Assembly (NCBI RefSeq): GCF_018918005.1
Contig: NZ_JAHLPR010000002.1
Coordinates: 1 to 64,000, forward strand
Source: Paenibacillus sp. MSJ-34
GTDB taxonomy: Bacteria > Bacillota > Bacilli > Paenibacillales > Paenibacillaceae
Direction: 5' to 3'
Length of the DNA stretch: 64,000 bases
Positions 9,360-17,815 of the stretch are shown piece by piece. The stretch's first letter is position 1. Every line of letters starts with the position of its first letter. The notes under the pieces are model-generated. The model was given only the letters and a program-made list of their open reading frames with translations. It was not told the DNA's origin and did no database searches. Position numbers and translations under genes: made by a program.

Positions 9360-10523
9360 ATGTCGTTTAATTTAAAATATGATCAAGGGCGCATACGGAA
9401 GTATCACTATTTTATGTTGCTAAGCTTAATTCAAAAACATAAGCAAATATCCAGAACGCAATTGGCCGAAATCACGAAGATGAGCAATACAAGCGTCGGC
9501 AAAATCATCAAAGAACTGATGAACGACGGGCTGGTCATCGAGGTCGGGCAAACGGAGGGGGAGGTCGGCAGAAGAGCCGCCCTGTTGGAACTCAACCCGG
9601 CGGGAACGTATATTGTCGGGGTTGAAATGGACTGGAACGCGATCCATATCGGGATCGTTACATTGACCGGCGAAGTGATGGAAAAGAAATATTTGGACTT
9701 TCATGCGAAGCAAGAGGCGGAAGCCGTGTTGGAACGAATTGCGCAAGAAATTTCCGGGTTGATCGGGAAGGCCGGCTCGGAAATCGCCGACAAAATTATA
9801 GCCGTCGGAGTCAGCATGCCCGGGCTCATCTCATGGCCTGGCGGCGAAGCGCTCATGGTGCCGCAATTTCATTGGGAAAATGTGCCGATTAAAGCCTACC
9901 TGGAACAAAAACTGGATTATGTCGTTTACGTGGACAATCATGTTCGGACGGTGCTGTTATCGGAAAGCCTGTTCGGCAATATGACGGAATTCAGGGATTC
10001 CGTCTGCATCTATGTCGGCAGCGGCGTCGGAGGCGCGGTCATGATCAACGGCGAAATGCTGCGCGGCTATCGCAATACGCTTGGCGAAATCGGGCATATT
10101 ACGATGGAGCCGGACGGGGCGATGTGCGATTGCGGGAGACTCGGTTGCTTGCAAACGTTCGTCTGTTCCTCCGAGATTGAAAAACAAGCCCAGAAAAGCA
10201 TGAAGGAAGTCATTGCCGCCTACGAACGTAAGGAAGACTGGGCCGTAAGATTGATCGACCGGGCGCGCGAATATCTCGGTCTGGCGATTTCGAACGCAAT
10301 TTGCATGTACAATCCGCGGGGTGTCTTGCTTGCAGGCCCTATGATGGAAGAGTTCCCTGCGCTAGGGGATCATATTCAAGCGATCACGAATAAATACGTT
10401 TGGGCCCCTTTGCGAAATTCGTTTCACATTATCCGCCCAAGCATCGGGAAAGATAGCGGAGTCATCGGCGCAAGCGCGCTCGTATTAGACGAGTTTCTAC
10501 GATTTTCCAACGATGATATTTAA
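9360..10523 (+). CDS. ROK-family transcriptional repressor (NagC/XylR type)
   Basis: 387-aa regulator: an N-terminal winged helix (15-75, SRTQLAEITKMSNTSVGKII) joined to a ROK sugar-kinase-like effector domain. The zinc motif GHITMEPDG...CDCGRLGCLQ is present at about 240-265, with Gln where the consensus usually has Glu. Start 9360 follows GAGGAG at 7 bases. It is transcribed towards the NagB-like gene, from which it is separated by a terminator and a promoter with paired 13-bp inverted repeats, so it most likely represses that amino-sugar operon and releases it on binding a sugar or sugar phosphate. An AGTTTA-type half site also lies in its own upstream region (around 9298), hinting at autoregulation. 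Confidence 0.87.
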   Translation: MSFNLKYDQGRIRKYHYFMLLSLIQKHKQISRTQLAEITKMSNTSVGKIIKELMNDGLVIEVGQTEGEVGRRAALLELNPAGTYIVGVEMDWNAIHIGIVTLTGEVMEKKYLDFHAKQEAEAVLERIAQEISGLIGKAGSEIADKIIAVGVSMPGLISWPGGEALMVPQFHWENVPIKAYLEQKLDYVVYVDNHVRTVLLSESLFGNMTEFRDSVCIYVGSGVGGAVMINGEMLRGYRNTLGEIGHITMEPDGAMCDCGRLGCLQTFVCSSEIEKQAQKSMKEVIAAYERKEDWAVRLIDRAREYLGLAISNAICMYNPRGVLLAGPMMEEFPALGDHIQAITNKYVWAPLRNSFHIIRPSIGKDSGVIGASALVLDEFLRFSNDDI

Positions 10524-10528
10524 GAGAC

Positions 10529-10589
10529 AACCCTTCCGACCTGCGCCTGCTTCACTGCTGCAATGCGCCGAGGCGGCAAGGGTTTTTTT
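10529..10589 (+). terminator. terminator of the ROK regulator gene
   Basis: AACCCTT (10529-10535) pairs with AAGGGTT (10578-10584) at the base of a long imperfect stem; seven T follow the stem. Confidence 0.75.
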
Positions 10590-10624
10590 GATGCATGGCA
10601 CTTTATTCCTTTTCTAAAAACCTG

Positions 10625-10763
10625 TTGCATCGTATCAAGAAGGGTGCTATAATCCCAATTACTAAACTAAGTTTAACAATAAAGCGTAACGAGCAGAGGA
10701 AATCACGTAATTTCATGAAATTATTTCTGTTTTTCATTTAAATATATAATCTTAGTTTAGTAA
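10625..10763 (+). promoter_or_regulatory. promoter and paired operators of the amino-sugar operon
   Basis: TTGCAT (10625-10630), 17-base spacer, TATAAT (10648-10653) puts transcription start at about 10660, inside TTACTAAACTAAG (10659-10671). Its exact inverse, CTTAGTTTAGTAA, recurs at 10751-10763 just before the ribosome site. Between them is a perfect 16-bp palindrome TAATTTCATGAAATTA (10708-10723). Two identical boxes over the start site and leader fit repression by the neighbouring ROK protein, possibly with DNA looping. Confidence 0.72.
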
Positions 10764-10786
10764 AAAGGCGAAAAAGGAGATTGAAC

Positions 10787-11521
10787 ATGAAAATTATTCG
10801 AACCAAAGATTACGAAGAAATGTCGCAAAAAGCTTTCGAAGTGATTGCCGGCACGTTTCGAAAGAACGCAAACGCAGTCGTGAACACGACGACCGGAGCA
10901 AGCTACGATCGCGTATTCGAACTATGGGTGGAAGCGATTAATCGCGGAGAATTATCGGTGGAAAACTCGGTTGTCATGAATCTGGACGAATATATTGCGG
11001 ACAGAAACAAGCCGTTTACCGTGTATACGTATATGCAGAAAAAGTTTTACGGCTTGATCCGGTCCCGGCCGAAAATCGTCGAATTGTTGGACGGAAGCGT
11101 GAAGGATCTCCAATCCGAGATTGACCGGTATAACGCCGTATTAAACAAGTACCCGCGCGACTTGCAAATTGTGGGGCTTGGAGTCAACGGCCACTTGGGC
11201 GCTAACGAGCCCGGCGCTTCTTTTCAATCCCGTTTGTTCTGCGCGGACAGCCATGAATCCACGATCCGAAGCACGATGGGGTATTGCGGTTTAACCCGGG
11301 AGGAAGCGCCTACGCAAATGCTGACATTGGGGCTCGCGGACATTATGGAAGCGAAGGAAGTTCTGCTGGTCGCTTCAGGCGAAAGAAAGGCCGAGGCCGT
11401 CAAGGCGACGATCGAGGGACCGATCTCCGAGGAATGCCCGGCTTCGATCTTGCGGGCGCATCCGAACGCGACGTTTATTATTGACGAAGCGGCGGCTTCC
11501 TTATTAGAGAAGAAAGAATAG
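10787..11521 (+). CDS. nagB: glucosamine-6-phosphate deaminase-like protein (NagB family)
   Basis: Converts glucosamine 6-phosphate to fructose 6-phosphate and ammonia. The 244-aa sequence keeps the NagB plan: MNLDEYI (about 63-69) and GLGVNGHLGANEPG (about 126-139), with the catalytic His and Glu present; GFNEPG of most members is GANEPG here. The start at 10787 is set by AAAGGAGA. It is followed 30 bp later by a ROK sugar kinase and then a sugar symporter, so the substrate probably reaches it unphosphorylated and is phosphorylated by that kinase rather than by a PTS. A related amino-sugar phosphate is possible as substrate. Confidence 0.83.
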   Translation: MKIIRTKDYEEMSQKAFEVIAGTFRKNANAVVNTTTGASYDRVFELWVEAINRGELSVENSVVMNLDEYIADRNKPFTVYTYMQKKFYGLIRSRPKIVELLDGSVKDLQSEIDRYNAVLNKYPRDLQIVGLGVNGHLGANEPGASFQSRLFCADSHESTIRSTMGYCGLTREEAPTQMLTLGLADIMEAKEVLLVASGERKAEAVKATIEGPISEECPASILRAHPNATFIIDEAAASLLEKKE

Positions 11522-11551
11522 ACGGGCCGTATGACTCTAGTTGGATAGTGG

Positions 11552-12535
11552 GTGGCATCTGTGGATGAGACAATGATCGGCATCGATATAGGAGGAACAA
11601 CCGTCAAAATCGGGTTATTGACGAAGGAAGGGGATATTGCTCAGAAATGGGAAATCCCCACCAACCGGGAAAACCTGGGCAAGCACATTGTGGACGATAT
11701 TTGGCGTTCCGTGTCCTCCAAGCTGACCGAATTGCATATCGCGAAGGACAAGCTGATCGGAATCGGAGTCGGCGCGCCGGGATTTACCGATAAAAACACG
11801 GGCGTTGTTCATGAAGCGGTCAATGTAGGTTGGAAAGACTATGATTTGGCAGCGCAGTTGCAAGAACGGTCGGGGTTGCCGGTCTTCGTCGAGAACGACG
11901 CCAATATGGTTGCGTTGGGCGAGAATTGGAAGGGCGGCGGCAACCGCGCCAAAGACCTGATCGCCATTACGCTTGGCACGGGAGTCGGCAGCGGCATTAT
12001 CGCGAACGGCGAAATATTGAGCGGCACGAACGGAACGGCCGGCGAAATCGGCCACATCATTGCGGATCCGAACGGCTATCCGTGCAACTGCGGCCGGACG
12101 GGCTGCCTGGATACGGTTGCTTCCGCCACGGGCATTGTGCGCCAAGCGATGGAGCAAATGAAAGATGATCCGAACGGCGCTTTAGCCGCCTTATATAACA
12201 ACAAGGGGACGATTGACGCGAAAGACGTGTTCGATGCGGCAAGGCAAGGCGATCCGGGATGCGAGCGCGTGATTCGGCGAATCGCCGATCTGCTCGGATT
12301 CGTATTGGCAGGCGCGGCCGCCGTCATTAACCCGTCGATCATTGTGATCGGCGGAGGCGTATCGCAAGCCGGGGATCAACTGCTTCGGCCGGTGATCGAT
12401 TCGTTTCGAACGTATTCCTTGCCGCGAATCAGCCGAGCGTGCGAAATCAACATCGCCCGATTGGGCAACGATGCGGGAATGATAGGCGCGGCGTATCTGG
12501 TCATGCAACAAACGCAAAAAGGAATGTACAGGTAA
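11552..12535 (+). CDS. ROK-family sugar kinase (glucokinase-like)
   Basis: 327-aa ATP-dependent hexose kinase: DIGGTTVKIG phosphate loop near the N-terminus, ENDANMVALGE (substrate contact), and zinc motif GHI...CNCGRTGCLDT. Annotators would name it glucokinase; between a NagB-like deaminase and a GPH symporter it could equally phosphorylate glucosamine or another amino sugar. The start is uncertain: GTG 11552 has GGATAG a few bases upstream, GTG 11561 has GGTGG, and ATG 11573 is a third option. An 8-bp inverted repeat CATTTCCC/GGGAAATG follows the stop (12544-12563) between this gene and the next. Confidence 0.86.
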   Translation: MASVDETMIGIDIGGTTVKIGLLTKEGDIAQKWEIPTNRENLGKHIVDDIWRSVSSKLTELHIAKDKLIGIGVGAPGFTDKNTGVVHEAVNVGWKDYDLAAQLQERSGLPVFVENDANMVALGENWKGGGNRAKDLIAITLGTGVGSGIIANGEILSGTNGTAGEIGHIIADPNGYPCNCGRTGCLDTVASATGIVRQAMEQMKDDPNGALAALYNNKGTIDAKDVFDAARQGDPGCERVIRRIADLLGFVLAGAAAVINPSIIVIGGGVSQAGDQLLRPVIDSFRTYSLPRISRACEINIARLGNDAGMIGAAYLVMQQTQKGMYR

Positions 12536-12609
12536 AACTTGTACATTTCCCAGCGGGGAAATGGAAGCGTTTAACGAACTTCCTATACGTGAAAAGGAGT
12601 GAAAGTCCG

Positions 12610-13980
12610 ATGAATCAAGTTGCTGTCAATGAAGGGCCCGGGTTGGAGAAAAGTTCGCAAAGGCTAAGTCTGCGGGAAAAAATAAGTTACGGTTACGGCG
12701 ATATCGCATCCAATTTTGTGTGGGGCATGGTGAACAGCTATCTACTGTTTTTTTATACCGATGTGTTTGGAATCGCTGCCGTTGCCGTCGGTACGTTATT
12801 TCTCATTACGCGGATTTTCGATGCGCTTAACGATCCGATCATGGGAATGATCGTCGACAAAACGAAAAGCAAGCACGGCAAAGCCCGTCCGTATTTGCTT
12901 CATGTGGCGGTGCCGTTCGGAATATTAAGCGTCATTACCTTTATTACGCCCGACCTGTCGCATAGCGGCAAACTGGTCTACGCCTATATTACTTACGGGC
13001 TGCTCGGAATCATCTATACAGCGATCAATATTCCTTACGGCGCGCTGATGCCGATGATGTCAAGGGACTCCAAAGAAAAGGGCGAACTGAACAGTTACCG
13101 GGCGATCGGACGTTCCATCGGAGCGATTATGGTCGCGTCGCTTACCTTGCCTTTGGTCAATTTGTTGGGCGGCGGCAATCAGCAGCTCGGTTTTCCGCTT
13201 GTTATGGCCGTTTACTCGGTGATCGGAATCAGTTTGTTTTGGCTGACGTTCAAGAACTGTAAGGAAAGAGTCCAGGCACGCGCCAACGCGGACAGGGATA
13301 CCAATATTCGGCAATCGTTCGTGCAAATGTTGAAAAATAAATACTGGGTTCTGACATCCGTGAACTCGTTTCTATGGTTTGTCAGACTGGGAATTATGAA
13401 CGGCGTACTCATTTATTATGTCAATTATGTGCTTGAACAGCCTAACATGGTGCCTTTCTATCTTACCTTGTTGAATATCGCCAATCTGGTCGGAGGTTTC
13501 TTCGCTTTATCGATCCTGCGCAAATACAGCAGCCGCAATTCGAGCATGCTGATGTATATCATTGCCATCGCGCTTCTCGCTGCGCTTTTTCTGGTCGAAG
13601 GGAAATCCACCGTCATGTTCGCCGCACTGTTCTTTATTGCTAATATTATGATAGGGTATGGAGACCCCGCCAATTTAACGATGCTCGGCGATACGATCGA
13701 TTATCAGGAATGGAAGTTCGGGACCCGTCCGGAAGGGTTGCTCGTTTCGAGTTACAGCTTCTCCACCAAATTCGGCGTCGCGCTAGGTTCGAGTTTCCTC
13801 GCTTACGCGCTAGGCTGGGCCGGGTACGATCCTTCCGCTATTACGGGACAGGTGCAATCGTTAATCCGTAACATGATGCTGGGGCTGCCGATCATCATTA
13901 CCGTTCTTCAAGTAGGGGTATTATTTTTCTACAATTTGGACAAGCATCATGGCGAGATCGTGAAAGACTTGAATCACTAA
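12610..13980 (+). CDS. GPH-family sugar:cation symporter (MelB-like MFS)
   Basis: 456-aa membrane protein with about 12 hydrophobic segments and the family features YGYGDIASN near the N-terminus and RIFDALNDPIMGMIVDKT (cation-binding helix region with Asp residues). Members import glycosides, glucuronides or disaccharides with Na+ or H+. The start at 12610 follows AAGGAGTG. It sits in the amino-sugar operon, giving a PTS-independent entry route for the sugar that the ROK kinase and NagB-like enzyme then process. A TGGAAGCGTTTAAC word at 12561-12574 loosely resembles a CcpA cre site but misses two conserved positions. Confidence 0.87.
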   Translation: MNQVAVNEGPGLEKSSQRLSLREKISYGYGDIASNFVWGMVNSYLLFFYTDVFGIAAVAVGTLFLITRIFDALNDPIMGMIVDKTKSKHGKARPYLLHVAVPFGILSVITFITPDLSHSGKLVYAYITYGLLGIIYTAINIPYGALMPMMSRDSKEKGELNSYRAIGRSIGAIMVASLTLPLVNLLGGGNQQLGFPLVMAVYSVIGISLFWLTFKNCKERVQARANADRDTNIRQSFVQMLKNKYWVLTSVNSFLWFVRLGIMNGVLIYYVNYVLEQPNMVPFYLTLLNIANLVGGFFALSILRKYSSRNSSMLMYIIAIALLAALFLVEGKSTVMFAALFFIANIMIGYGDPANLTMLGDTIDYQEWKFGTRPEGLLVSSYSFSTKFGVALGSSFLAYALGWAGYDPSAITGQVQSLIRNMMLGLPIIITVLQVGVLFFYNLDKHHGEIVKDLNH

Positions 13981-13999
13981 ACGAATGGGGGAAACATCA

Positions 14000-15430
14000 A
14001 TGAAAATCGTTGTCGGCTGCTTATATCACGAAACCAATACATTCAATCCGTTCTTAACGACGACCGACGATTTCGTCGTGGTCGAAGGAGAGAAAGCCGC
14101 AGAACGTCTCGCCAGCACGGCGGTGTTCCGGGAGCATGGGGCGGAGGTGGTGCCGACTATTTACGCTACCGCATTGTCGTCCGGCGTCGTGAAACAAGAA
14201 ACGTACCGGTATTTTGCCGATAAAATCGCGGCCATATTGCGGCAGCATCCCGATATCGACGGAATTTGGCTGCATCTGCACGGCGCGATGGTCGTGGAAG
14301 GGATCGGATCCGGCGAGCTTGCCTTGTTGAAGGAAATACGGGAATGCGTAGGCGAAGAGATTCCGATTTCCATCACCCTCGATATTCACGGCAATATCGC
14401 GAAAGATTTCTATAAGTACGTGAACATCGTTCGTTCCTATCGGACGGTGCCGCATGTCGATCAGTCGGAAGTGGAAAGAATGACGGGCCGGTTTTTGCTG
14501 GACTGCATCAACCGTAAGGCGCGGATCAGACCTTCGTTCACCCGCTTGCCGATGATTATTCCCGGCGAGAAGGCTCTCGGCGCGAGCGAGCCGCTCCGCT
14601 CGATCTTTCAGAAGCTGGCGGAGATCGAACAAAGGGAAGGGATACTCACTGCCTCGTTTTTCATTTGCCATGCCTGGAGCGATTCGGAGAATACGGCGTC
14701 TTCCGTCTTTGTGATCCCGGAATCCGAACAATATGAAGAAGCAGCGGAGCAAGCGCTGAAGGAACTGGCGGATTATATATACGCCAGACGCCATGAATTC
14801 GAGTTCGACGCAATCGTGCTCGAGCCGGACGAAGCGGTGGAGAGAGCGCTTCGCGAACCGGCCAAGCCTGTGTTTATTTCCGATTCGGGGGACAACACGA
14901 CGGCCGGCGCGCCGGGGATGAGCACATCGATGCTGCGGCTGTTCGCCGCGAAAGATTTGGGCGGGAAAAAAGCGGTTATTGCGGCGATTTACGATCAGGA
15001 AGCGTACCGGAAGCTGCAATCCCATCAAGTCGGGGATGCCGTATCCGTTCCAATCGGCACCGGTCACGACGAGCACAGCGCTCCGGTTTTGTTGGAAGGA
15101 ACGTTGAAATGCAAAGGGGATCTCCTCGGCTATTTGAATGCGACCGACGATAAAGTGGGAGAGGTTTGCACCGTTTCCGCAGGAGATCTTGACGTCGTTG
15201 TCGCCAACCGCGGCGATTCGTTTATTACCGTCAACCATTTTACGCGTGCGGGCCTGAATATGGACGAATACGACGTGATCGTAGTGAAACAGGGGTACCT
15301 GTTCAGCGAATTAAGCGCCATTTCCAAACTCGATATTCTTGCGATGACGCCGGGCGCTACGTATCAACGGATCGAGAACATCGATTATAAGCATATCCCG
15401 AGACCGCTCTTCCCGATGGATATGAATTAA
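14000..15430 (+). CDS. M81-family metallopeptidase / MlrC-like protein
   Basis: 476 aa. It matches the MlrC (microcystinase C) two-domain layout: N-terminal DUF1485 part starting MKIVVGCLYHETNTFNP, with WLHLHGAM and SITLDIHGN (probable zinc ligands Asp/His) and FICHAWSDSENTA; the C-terminal MlrC domain includes DSGDNTTAGAPGMSTSML. Most bacterial members are not microcystin hydrolases and probably cut amide bonds in other small molecules. Start 14000 has GGGGG upstream; a more upstream ATG at 13985 would overlap that site. It is the last gene of the amino-sugar operon, which suggests removal of an amide-linked group (for example an acyl or peptide part) from the imported amino sugar. Confidence 0.82.
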   Translation: MKIVVGCLYHETNTFNPFLTTTDDFVVVEGEKAAERLASTAVFREHGAEVVPTIYATALSSGVVKQETYRYFADKIAAILRQHPDIDGIWLHLHGAMVVEGIGSGELALLKEIRECVGEEIPISITLDIHGNIAKDFYKYVNIVRSYRTVPHVDQSEVERMTGRFLLDCINRKARIRPSFTRLPMIIPGEKALGASEPLRSIFQKLAEIEQREGILTASFFICHAWSDSENTASSVFVIPESEQYEEAAEQALKELADYIYARRHEFEFDAIVLEPDEAVERALREPAKPVFISDSGDNTTAGAPGMSTSMLRLFAAKDLGGKKAVIAAIYDQEAYRKLQSHQVGDAVSVPIGTGHDEHSAPVLLEGTLKCKGDLLGYLNATDDKVGEVCTVSAGDLDVVVANRGDSFITVNHFTRAGLNMDEYDVIVVKQGYLFSELSAISKLDILAMTPGATYQRIENIDYKHIPRPLFPMDMN

Positions 15431-15441
15431 CAAACAACTTG

Positions 15442-15489
15442 AAATGAGACTTCTTACCTTATGGCCCTATCGTAAGAAGTCTCATTTTT
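15442..15489 (+). terminator. strong terminator closing the amino-sugar operon
   Basis: Perfect 16-bp stem, AAATGAGACTTCTTAC (15442-15457) with its complement at 15472-15487, and T-run. It also lies at the 3' side of the minus-strand pseudogene, so may serve both directions. Confidence 0.9.
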
Positions 15490-15519
15490 GTTGATTTTAT
15501 GACGATTTCACGGTTCCGC

Positions 15520-15608
15520 TGCCTGAACAAGCCCTCTGTAAAAAGCGGAATAAAGCCCCGCCGGGCCTCCTCGATGATCGTGACATCGAATAGCTGCTCT
15601 TGATCCAT
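15520..15608 (-). pseudogene. 5' remnant of a ferredoxin-NADP reductase gene (YumC type), frameshifted
   Basis: Read on the minus strand from ATG at 15608, with AGGGAG upstream, the peptide begins MDQEQLFDVTII, the start of YumC-type thioredoxin-like ferredoxin-NADP+ reductases. The FAD motif should continue GGGPAGL; one G is missing, and the next frame reads GGPAGLYSAFYRGL before a stop. Nothing of the remaining 300 residues is left. The unshifted frame runs on as 49 codons to 15459. YumC-type enzymes can reduce ferric siderophores, and a Fur box sits 33 bases upstream, which fits the adjacent siderophore genes. Confidence 0.75.
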
Positions 15609-15640
15609 TCCCGTTTCACTCCCTGGCTATGAATGCACAA

Positions 15641-15660
15641 TTGATTATCATTCTCAATGA
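15641..15660 (-). promoter_or_regulatory. Fur box of the truncated reductase gene
   Basis: TGATTATCATTCTCA (15642-15656) matches the 7-1-7 Fur box TGATAATNATTATCA at all but two positions. It lies upstream of the minus-strand remnant. Confidence 0.65.
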
Positions 15661-15702
15661 GAGAATTCAACTTTTCCGTCGGCTAAGCAACAAAAATAAT
15701 GG

Positions 15703-15762
15703 TTGACAACTGAAATAAAAGCAATTATCTTAAATTGTGAAACGAAAATGATAATCATTATC
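15703..15762 (+). promoter_or_regulatory. Fur-controlled promoter of the siderophore uptake operon
   Basis: TTGACA (15703-15708), 17 bases, TATCTT (15726-15731). GAAAATGATAATCATTATC (15744-15762) differs from the 19-bp Fur consensus at one base and covers the expected transcription start, so Fe-Fur should block initiation. Confidence 0.88.
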
Positions 15763-15846
15763 AATTATGCGCCGAAATCGGGCGCGATCCCCGGACCGGC
15801 AAGCCGATGTGCGTCACTTAAAACTTAATCAAAGGAGAAGAAACCA

Positions 15847-16797
15847 ATGGCTTATAAATACATTCCAGTTCTGCTCATATTTGTACTGTTGCTCAGCGCT
15901 TGCGGCGGCGGGGCCGCCGGGGAGAAGCCTTCCCCGGCCGGAGGGGAGTCCGCTTCGGAAACCGCCACGGAAAGCGCTTCGGGAACGACGATTACCTATC
16001 AATCGGAGAACGGACCGATTGACGTTCCCGCCAACCCGCAGCGCGTCGCCGTATTGTCGTCGTTCGCGGGCAACGTCATGGCTCTCGGCGTCCCTCTTGT
16101 CGGCGTCGATTCCTGGTCGACAATGAATCCCCGTTTTCAAGAACAATTGCGGCAAGTCGAAGAAGTGTCCGATGAAAATTTGGAAAAATTGATTGAATTG
16201 GAACCCGATCTGATCATCGGCCTTTCCAACATCAAAAACGTGGACAAATTAAAGCAAATCGCGCCTACGGTGACGTTCACGTACGGGAAGGTCGACTATT
16301 TAACGCAGCATATCGAACTCGGCAAGCTGTTGAACAAAGAAAAGGAAGCGAGAGCTTGGGTCGACGATTTCAAACGCCGCGCCGGACAGGCGGGCGAAGA
16401 CATTAAAGCGAAGATCGGGGCGGACGCAACCGTTTCCGTCATTGAAAACTTCGACAAGCAGCTTTACGTGTACGGCGACAACTGGGGCCGCGGTACGGAA
16501 ATTTTGTATCAGGAAATGAAGCTGAACATGCCGGACAAGGTGAAAGAAACGGCGTTGAAAAACGGCTATTACGCATTGTCGTTGGAGGTGCTGCCGGAGT
16601 TTGCCGGAGACTATATCATACTAAGCAAAAATAAGGACACGGACAATTCCTTTCAGGAAACCGACACGTATCGCAACATTCCTGCCGTGAAAGCGAACCG
16701 GGTGTTTGAAGCGGATGCGAAGGAGTTTTATTTCAACGATCCGTTGACGCTGGACTATCAGCTTGATTTCTTTATCCAACATTTTCTGGAAAGATGA
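15847..16797 (+). CDS. iron-siderophore ABC transporter substrate-binding lipoprotein
   Basis: 316-aa class III (FhuD/BtuF type) binding protein. The signal peptide ends at Cys19 (LLLSAC), then a Gly/Ser/Glu linker, then TITYQSENGPIDVPANPQRV and the two lobes joined by a long helix. ELEPDLIIGLSN is the usual first-lobe motif. Start 15847 follows AAAGGAG. Together with the two FecCD permeases it forms an iron-siderophore importer under Fur control; the kind of siderophore cannot be told from sequence alone. Confidence 0.92.
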   Translation: MAYKYIPVLLIFVLLLSACGGGAAGEKPSPAGGESASETATESASGTTITYQSENGPIDVPANPQRVAVLSSFAGNVMALGVPLVGVDSWSTMNPRFQEQLRQVEEVSDENLEKLIELEPDLIIGLSNIKNVDKLKQIAPTVTFTYGKVDYLTQHIELGKLLNKEKEARAWVDDFKRRAGQAGEDIKAKIGADATVSVIENFDKQLYVYGDNWGRGTEILYQEMKLNMPDKVKETALKNGYYALSLEVLPEFAGDYIILSKNKDTDNSFQETDTYRNIPAVKANRVFEADAKEFYFNDPLTLDYQLDFFIQHFLER

Positions 16798-16804
16798 GAG
16801 ACCG

Positions 16805-17815
16805 ATGACAACAATGAATCGAAAAACGATCCCATTTCTATATAAATTGACGGCGGGATTCATCTTATTGCTCATCATGTTCGCGGCGGCGATGGTGTTT
16901 GGAGCAGCAGACACGACGCTCCAAGACGTCTGGCAGGCGCTGACCGGCCAGGGGGAAGGCGGCAAGCTATCGCTCATTCGGGAAATCCGTCTGCCGCGGG
17001 AAATTGCGGCCATGTTCGTCGGCGCGGCTCTGGCCGTTTCCGGCGCCATCATGCAAGGCATGACGAGAAACCCGCTTGCCGATCCGGGGCTGCTCGGATT
17101 GACCGCCGGCGCCAACGCCGGCCTGGCCGTTACGCTCGCTTTGCTGCCGTCGGCGAATTATTTCTATGTCATGATCGCATGTTTTATCGGCGCCGCCGCC
17201 GGGGCTTTGATGGTATTCGGCATCGGCGCGCTGCGCAGAGGCGGCTTCTCCCCGCTGCGCATCGTTCTGGCCGGCGCCGCCGTCTCCGCGTTTCTGTATG
17301 CGATTGCGGAGGGGATCGGCATCTATTTCAAAATATCGAAAGACGTCTCGATGTGGACGGCCGGAGGCGCGATCGGCACTTCATGGAGCCAACTGCAGGT
17401 CATCGTTCCTTTGATTGCGGCGGGCATCGTCATTTCGCTGCTTCTCTCCAGACAATTGACCGTTTTAAGCTTGAACGAGGAAGTGGCCGTCGGGCTGGGG
17501 CAGAAAACAACCGCGATCAAAACCGTTCTGTTCCTGGTCATCATTCTGCTCGCCGGCGCTTCCGTCGCTTTGGTCGGGAATTTGACCTTCATCGGGTTAA
17601 TGATTCCCCATATCGTTCGCGCCGCGGTCGGCAACGATTACCGTTTTGTCTTGCCGATGTCCGCCGTTACGGGAGCTTTGTTCATGTTGCTCGCCGATAC
17701 GCTCGGACGCACCGTCAACGCGCCCTATGAAACGCCGGTGGCAGCGATCGTCGCGGCGGTCGGCTTGCCTTTCTTTCTCTTTATCGTTCATAAAGGGGGG
17801 AAGGCATTCTCATGA
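16805..17815 (+). CDS. FecCD-family ABC transporter permease (iron-siderophore), first subunit
   Basis: 336-aa membrane protein, about nine to ten helices, with RLPREIAAMFVGAALAVSGAIMQGMTRNPLADPGLLGLTAGA, the signature stretch of BtuC/FecCD permeases (about 60-100), and IGLMIPHIVR near the ATPase coupling region. The ribosome site is weak and partly inside the end of the preceding gene; ATG 16814 is an alternative. Its stop overlaps the start of the second permease (17812-17815). No ATPase gene follows. Confidence 0.9.
   Translation: MTTMNRKTIPFLYKLTAGFILLLIMFAAAMVFGAADTTLQDVWQALTGQGEGGKLSLIREIRLPREIAAMFVGAALAVSGAIMQGMTRNPLADPGLLGLTAGANAGLAVTLALLPSANYFYVMIACFIGAAAGALMVFGIGALRRGGFSPLRIVLAGAAVSAFLYAIAEGIGIYFKISKDVSMWTAGGAIGTSWSQLQVIVPLIAAGIVISLLLSRQLTVLSLNEEVAVGLGQKTTAIKTVLFLVIILLAGASVALVGNLTFIGLMIPHIVRAAVGNDYRFVLPMSAVTGALFMLLADTLGRTVNAPYETPVAAIVAAVGLPFFLFIVHKGGKAFS

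Noticed and set aside
12561-12574. TGGAAGCGTTTAAC as a CcpA cre site before the GPH symporter gene
   Set aside because: Misses conserved positions at its right half; could be chance, so not listed as a feature.
14054-15238. 394-codon minus-strand open frame
   Set aside because: Antisense to the M81 gene, composition typical of a shadow frame.
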